This document shows positions 33,269 to 37,091 of a stretch of 37,091 nt of DNA, in pieces (position 1 is the first letter of the stretch; the number at the start of each line of letters is the position of its first letter). The translations under genes and the position numbers were made by a program. Where the stretch lies: the NCBI RefSeq assembly GCF_016508585.1, contig NZ_JADVOP010000040.1, positions 1-37,091 on the forward strand. Reading direction: 5' to 3'. This DNA comes from Acinetobacter baumannii (GTDB lineage Bacteria; Pseudomonadota; Gammaproteobacteria; Pseudomonadales; Moraxellaceae). The notes beneath the pieces were generated by a model. It was not told where the DNA came from. It did no database searches and saw only the letters and a program-made list of their open reading frames with translations.

Positions 33269-33284
33269 TGGAATGAGTGTTCCA
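33269..33284 (-). promoter_or_regulatory. Operator palindrome at the TetR promoter
   Basis: Read on the - strand it is TGGAACACTCATTCCA, differing from the MFS-side site at one central base. It sits at the predicted transcription start of the TetR gene, a position suited to repression. Confidence 0.75.
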
Positions 33285-33288
33285 TTAA

Positions 33289-33316
33289 ATTTTACATTAA
33301 CTTGAATCACTGTCAA
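33289..33316 (-). promoter_or_regulatory. Sigma-70 promoter of the TetR gene
   Basis: On the - strand TTGACA (33316-33311) is a perfect -35. It is followed after 16 bases by TAAAAT (33294-33289) as -10. The expected start near 33282 falls inside the operator. Confidence 0.7.
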
Positions 33317-33346
33317 CAATCCTTTAGAAATTTAAGTAGGGGAGGT

Positions 33347-33991
33347 TTAAGATGCTTTGACTTCCCAATTTTCAATCCCTTTGAAAATGAGATGAATTTG
33401 AGTCACAGCTTGCTTTTTTAAGACCATTTTCTGTAATTCAAGTTCGAGACCTGAATATTGACGGGAGAGGTTAATCCAAGACATTGCCCAAGTAAAAGAT
33501 AGATTAATCAGAATATTGGTGATCACTTTTAAGTCACTCTCATCTCGAAAATTCTCAATGACTTCAAATTTTTTTAAATCACTGGCGAGATCATCATTTA
33601 AAAAGTCGATTTCTCTTGAAATGGCGCGACGAACAATTTCTGAACCGCCCCAACGTTCTGCAATCATAAAAATCCACTGTTGAGGACTACTGTCTACAGC
33701 TTCAAAGAATAATTCCATACTGGTTTTGGTCTTGGCTTCAGGATGAGCGAGACCTTTGCCCAATTGATGTAACACATTTTTGAGATATAGCGACACTTGA
33801 TCGACCAGCTCTTTACCCAACTCATCCATATCTTGAAAATGGCGGTAAAACGCAGTGGGCACTAAACCAACCTCACGTGCAACTTCTCTTAAGCTGATAC
33901 TCGAAAATGAACGACCTGATGTGCTTAAGGTTAAAGCAGCATCAAGTAAAGCCTGACGGCTTTGTTGTTTACGTTCATCGCGTATCGACAT
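33347..33991 (-). CDS. FabR/DesT-like TetR-family regulator of unsaturated fatty acid synthesis
   Basis: The 214-aa protein has the FabR/DesT DNA-binding signature FSSISLREVAREVGLVPTAFYRHFQDMDELG near residues 29-59. In Pseudomonas DesT senses acyl-CoA saturation and represses the desBC desaturase/reductase operon. Here the gene is divergent from a reductase/desaturase pair of the same kind, which fits that role. I choose ATG 33991 (MSIRDERKQQ) with a weak GGAT site; ATG 34003 is possible, and a TTG at 34030 is unlikely. Confidence 0.86.
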   Translation of the reverse strand: MSIRDERKQQSRQALLDAALTLSTSGRSFSSISLREVAREVGLVPTAFYRHFQDMDELGKELVDQVSLYLKNVLHQLGKGLAHPEAKTKTSMELFFEAVDSSPQQWIFMIAERWGGSEIVRRAISREIDFLNDDLASDLKKFEVIENFRDESDLKVITNILINLSFTWAMSWINLSRQYSGLELELQKMVLKKQAVTQIHLIFKGIENWEVKAS

Positions 33992-34059
33992 TTGGACATC
34001 CATAGTTTTTGGTTGTGATGAGTCTATCAAAAAAAATAATAAATTAAACGACGAATGTC

Positions 34060-34077
34060 AGTGTACAGGTGTTGACT
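34060..34077 (+). promoter_or_regulatory. DesT-like operator 1
   Basis: AGTGTACAGGTGTTGACT is an imperfect dyad and matches the P. aeruginosa DesT site as I recall it (AGTGAACGCTTGTTGACT) at 14 of 18 bases. It overlaps the -35 hexamer of the desaturase-operon promoter. Confidence 0.65.
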
Positions 34078-34099
34078 GAATTAAAAAAATGATTATAGT
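34072..34099 (+). promoter_or_regulatory. Promoter of the reductase-desaturase operon
   Basis: TTGACT at 34072-34077 and TATAGT at 34094-34099, 16 bases apart, form a good sigma-70 promoter. Two of the three DesT-like sites overlap it and the third lies just downstream. Confidence 0.7.
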
Positions 34100-34114
34100 G
34101 TACATATGTTCACT
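34097..34114 (+). promoter_or_regulatory. DesT-like operator 2 (best palindrome)
   Basis: AGTGTACATATGTTCACT is a near-perfect 18-bp dyad with one mismatched pair. It overlaps the -10 element and transcription start, where bound repressor would block RNA polymerase. Confidence 0.75.
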
Positions 34115-34115
34115 A

Positions 34116-34133
34116 AAAGAACGTTTGTTCACT
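34116..34133 (+). promoter_or_regulatory. DesT-like operator 3
   Basis: AAAGAACGTTTGTTCACT matches the recalled DesT site at 14 of 18 bases, with a strong right half. It is centred 19 bases from operator 2, almost two helical turns, and lies in the early transcribed region. Confidence 0.6.
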
Positions 34134-34165
34134 CAATAAATAGCAAGCACAAAGAGGAACGTCAC

Positions 34166-35191
34166 ATGAGTAGCTATATGCAGTATCAGCCAGAATGGGT
34201 TCGTGAGGATTTTGTCGATTTTATCGCAGAAAAAATCAATCCTGTTTGGGCTTGGAAAAAGGTCAAAGCCACTGTTGTTAAAACACGTGCATTGAGCGCT
34301 GACTTCTACCAAATTCAATTAAGACCAAATCGTAATTTTAAACATCAGCAATTTAAAGCAGGGCAAAGTATTCTGGTTACCATTGAAATTGCAGGTGTAC
34401 GTCAACAACGCAGTTATTCTGTAGTGAAATTTTTGAATAATGGCGACATTATTATTGCTGTTAAACAACAAGGTAAAGTTTCCACTGTATTAAGTCAGTT
34501 GGCTTTTGGGAGTGTGGTTGAACTTTCTCAAACTCAAGGTGATTTTGTTTTAGACCAAGATCATACCCCATTGCTATTGATTGCTTCTGGCAGTGGAATC
34601 ACAGCAATTTACTCGCTGTTGCTTGCGGCATTGGCGATGGATGCAAACCGTCGTGTAGATTTGATTTATTTTAGCCGTGATGAAGCCTTTCATGCAGATT
34701 TGGAAAAACTTTTTCAGCAATATCCAAAGTTTAACTATCATTACATCAACACCGTTCAGCAGAAACAGCATTTAACAACTGTTTTACTGGAAAGTTTAGT
34801 TCCGGATTTTCAACAACGACAAACTTATGCCTGCGGTGCGAATGCCATGATGCAAAGCATCAATCAAATTTATCAGGATTTGAATATTACAGCGCGCTTA
34901 AAACAGGAATATTTCCAGATTGCAGTAGACGAAAGCCTAGAAGCACAACCAATCGTTTTTTTACGCTCACAACAAGAGTTTGAAGCGCGTTCTAACCTTC
35001 TTGAGAGTGCTGAACATGCCGGATTGAAACCAACACATGGTTGCCGTATGGGGATTTGCAATACCTGTACGTGTACTAAAGTGAGTGGTTCAACCAAGAA
35101 TATACTCACGGGTGAAATTGACCACGATAGCAATACTCAAATTAAATTGTGTATCAGCCAGGCAATCAGTCCTGTGGTGATTAACCTGTAA
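34166..35191 (+). CDS. Ferredoxin--NAD(P)H reductase-like electron donor for the desaturase (DesC-like)
   Basis: The 341-aa protein has an FAD domain (RSYSVVKF near residues 79-86), an NAD(P)H domain (LLLIASGSGITAIYSLL near 134-150) and a C-terminal plant-type [2Fe-2S] domain. The Cys ligands in that last domain are GCRMGICNTC plus a distal Cys in IKLCIS. Such proteins pass electrons from NAD(P)H to membrane desaturases. ATG 34166 is preceded by GAGGAA with six-base spacing; an earlier in-frame ATG lies between the operators. It is first in a two-gene operon. Confidence 0.88.
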   Translation: MSSYMQYQPEWVREDFVDFIAEKINPVWAWKKVKATVVKTRALSADFYQIQLRPNRNFKHQQFKAGQSILVTIEIAGVRQQRSYSVVKFLNNGDIIIAVKQQGKVSTVLSQLAFGSVVELSQTQGDFVLDQDHTPLLLIASGSGITAIYSLLLAALAMDANRRVDLIYFSRDEAFHADLEKLFQQYPKFNYHYINTVQQKQHLTTVLLESLVPDFQQRQTYACGANAMMQSINQIYQDLNITARLKQEYFQIAVDESLEAQPIVFLRSQQEFEARSNLLESAEHAGLKPTHGCRMGICNTCTCTKVSGSTKNILTGEIDHDSNTQIKLCISQAISPVVINL

Positions 35192-35310
35192 ATTAAAGTA
35201 ATCATTTCAATAAATTTAAGCAACTTCTTGCTCTGTTGAAGCTAGACGTAGGAAGTTGTACCCAAAATTCAGCCAAGGCTTCTAAAAATGAAGCGCTGAG
35301 GAGTAAAACA

Positions 35311-36450
35311 ATGAATATGTCAGTCAATTTTCCAAACAGTAAATCGAAACATTTAAACCCTGAACAAACAGCAGAGTTTGGTCGTCGGGTGGATGAAATC
35401 CGCCGTGAAGTGATGGACAGCCTGGGTGAACAAGATGCCAAGTACATTTATAAAATCCGAAATTTTGTGCGTTATAGTGAAATTGCATCCCGTGGAATGT
35501 TGATGTTTGGCGGTTGGATACCACCAGTTTGGGTCATTGGCACTGGCTTGTTGGGTATTTCCAAAATTGTTGAGAATATGGAGCTTGGACATAATGTCAT
35601 GCACGGACAATTCGACTGGTTAAATGATCCAAGTTTGAATGGAGCAAACTATGACTGGGATACCATGGCAACAGGAGATGATTGGAAATATACCCATAAT
35701 TATGTGCATCATACCTATACCAATATTGTCGGGAAAGACCATGATGTTGGCTACGGATTGCTTCGAGTCAGTGAGTCACAAAAGTGGGAACCGCGCTTTT
35801 TATTCAATATCCCATTGGCGATTCAATTGATGGTGTTTTTTGAATGGTATGTCGGTGTTCAGAATCTGCATTTAGAAGATGCTTTGGTCTACAAAACCAA
35901 AACTTGGAAACAAGTTTGGGCTGATGCTACAAAATTTCGTAAGAAAGCGCGCCGTCAGATTTTAAAGGATTATGTATTTTTTCCATTGATCGCAGGACCA
36001 AATGCACTGCCAGTTTTGGCAGGGAATGCAATAGCCAATGTGATTCGTAGTCTATGGTCTTCAGCCGTGATTTTTAATGGTCATTTCACTGAGGATGCTG
36101 AAACTTTTGAAGCAGATAATGTTGAAAATGAAACACGGGCGGAATGGTACTTGCGCCAAATTCGTGGTTCGAGCAATTTTACCGGAACGGATTGGTTGCA
36201 TATTTTAAGTGGTAATCTAAGTCATCAGATTGAACATCACTTATTTCCAGATATGCCTGCCAACCGTTATGCAGAAGTAGCACCTAAGATCAAAGCCTTA
36301 TGTGAAGAATATGGCATCAATTATAATGAAGCCAATTTCTTTAAGCAGTTTGGTAGTGTGTGGATGCGTCTAGCCAAGTGCTCTTTACCCAATAATTGGA
36401 CGACAGCGATTACACAGTCCGTGCAAAGAGTAAAAGGTATTTTTGCTTAA
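35311..36450 (+). CDS. Membrane fatty acid desaturase (DesB-like acyl-CoA/delta-9 type)
   Basis: This 379-aa membrane-bound di-iron enzyme inserts a double bond into fatty acyl chains. The three His boxes are HNVMH (residues 94-98), HNYVHH (129-134) and HQIEHH (305-310). Hydrophobic stretches at about 63-85, 163-183 and 222-255 fit membrane insertion. ATG 35311 has GAGGAG seven bases upstream; the frame extension to 35236 has no site. It is co-transcribed with the reductase and followed by a strong terminator. Substrate (phospholipid or acyl-CoA) is not decidable from sequence. Confidence 0.92.
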   Translation: MNMSVNFPNSKSKHLNPEQTAEFGRRVDEIRREVMDSLGEQDAKYIYKIRNFVRYSEIASRGMLMFGGWIPPVWVIGTGLLGISKIVENMELGHNVMHGQFDWLNDPSLNGANYDWDTMATGDDWKYTHNYVHHTYTNIVGKDHDVGYGLLRVSESQKWEPRFLFNIPLAIQLMVFFEWYVGVQNLHLEDALVYKTKTWKQVWADATKFRKKARRQILKDYVFFPLIAGPNALPVLAGNAIANVIRSLWSSAVIFNGHFTEDAETFEADNVENETRAEWYLRQIRGSSNFTGTDWLHILSGNLSHQIEHHLFPDMPANRYAEVAPKIKALCEEYGINYNEANFFKQFGSVWMRLAKCSLPNNWTTAITQSVQRVKGIFA

Positions 36451-36493
36451 ATGATATTTTACAGGTAGTTTTATTTAAAAAGTTATAAGCTCG

Positions 36494-36530
36494 AAAGAAC
36501 CTTGTTGAGATTGGCAAGGTTCTTTTGTTT
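36494..36530 (+). terminator. Rho-independent terminator of the desaturase operon
   Basis: AAAGAACCTTG (36494-36504) pairs perfectly with CAAGGTTCTTT (36515-36525) around a 10-base loop and is followed by T-rich sequence. Confidence 0.9.
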
Positions 36531-36621
36531 TTAAATCGCTTTAAACTTCAAAAATAGAAATAAAATAATAAAATTGAAAAATAATAAAGAGATTATTAAT
36601 TTTTCAATGTAAAAAGTAAAA

Positions 36622-37091
36622 CTAGATTTCAGTAAGATAATTAGCTAGATTAATAATATAATTTTTGTCTAAATTTTGAGTCGATATAGCATATCTGTAT
36701 TCATTTTTAATAAACCTTATGCTGTATATTTTCGCATGATCAAACGTTTCCAAAGTTGCTGGTATTTTATTAAATTATAATTTAAAGTTTCTTCTATAAT
36801 TAGTAGTTTCATTCCATCTTTAGATAATTTAGTTTGGTTGATTTCAATTCTCTCTCCATTAGGTGCTTCATATAAACGATATAGAGAATCAAACCCTTCA
36901 TTTTTAGTATATCCTCCAGAATAATAAGAACCTGTTAATTCTAAAGAGAGATCATTTAATGGTAAATCCTTTGGTGAAAAACTAACCTTTTCTTTAATAT
37001 TATTGTACCCATATTTCTTTTGAAAATTTCTATATTTTTCTATATTTGAGAATTCATGAGTTATTTTTCCTCCACTTAAGCTTCCAAATTT
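36622..37091 (-). pseudogene. 3' part of an unrecognised gene with an internal frameshift, 5' end outside the window
   Basis: From the right edge a frame runs 124 codons on the - strand (including SLELTGSYYSGGYTKNEG and SLYRLYEAPNGERIEI) to a stop at 36719-36717. Clearly coding-like sequence continues in another frame (TLETFDHAKIYSIRFI, then NKNYIINLANYLTEI-like end) to a TAG at 36624-36622. One extra A in the AAAA run at 36768-36765 would join the two parts into about 155 codons. It is thus a frameshifted gene or a sequencing error in a homopolymer. The sequence is very AT-rich, and I recognise no family. Confidence 0.65.

Overview
The window looks like chromosome of an Acinetobacter species (Moraxellaceae). 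It is AT-rich, and it carries the genus-specific type VI secretion (T6SS) gene order asaA-tssB-tssC-hcp-tssE-tssF-tssG-asaB-tssM-tagF-tagN. It also carries gammaproteobacterial housekeeping genes (argA, dsbA, ubiG-mupP-yciK) in familiar neighbourhoods. I see no tRNA, rRNA, CRISPR array, transposase or phage gene.

Region 1 (about 80-16250, all + strand) is a T6SS operon that ends in a duplicated PAAR-spike cargo module. The genes encode sheath (tssB, tssC), inner tube (hcp), baseplate (tssE, tssF, tssG), the membrane-complex ATPase-like protein tssM, the Acinetobacter accessory proteins asaA and asaB, the post-translational regulator tagF, and an OmpA-like peptidoglycan-binding protein tagN. 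Next come a minimal PAAR tip protein and a second PAAR gene. The second PAAR gene is preceded by a decayed copy of the tagN 3' end, so a tagN-tail/PAAR unit was duplicated in tandem. The second PAAR protein has a C-terminal adaptor-like extension. It overlaps a gene for a HEVTH zinc-metallopeptidase-like protein (probable effector), followed by a small exported protein (probable immunity protein). A bidirectional terminator closes the block. tssH/clpV, tssA, tssK and tssL are not here, so the cluster must be split or continue upstream.

Region 2 (16277-23741) holds an NADPH-dependent FMN reductase-like gene with a possible 49-aa partner, a short purine nucleosidase-like gene and a RutR-like TetR regulator. 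It then holds a five-gene alkanesulfonate operon on the - strand (two SsuA-like binding proteins, ssuD, ssuC, ssuB). No SsuE-type reductase is in that operon.

Region 3 (24071-31181) holds argA and three separately terminated RcnB-like small periplasmic proteins. It also holds a 51-aa conserved-looking small ORF, the ubiG-mupP-yciK operon and dsbA. Candidate extras are a small RNA and a gene remnant in the gaps.

Region 4 (31206-36530) holds two regulator/target units. The first is a TetR regulator and an MFS exporter that share a nearly identical 16-bp palindrome (15/16) upstream of each gene. The second is a FabR/DesT-like regulator divergent from a ferredoxin reductase and a membrane fatty-acid desaturase, with three 18-bp DesT-like palindromes across the divergent promoter. 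The right edge carries the 3' part of an unrecognised gene on the - strand, interrupted by a one-base frameshift.
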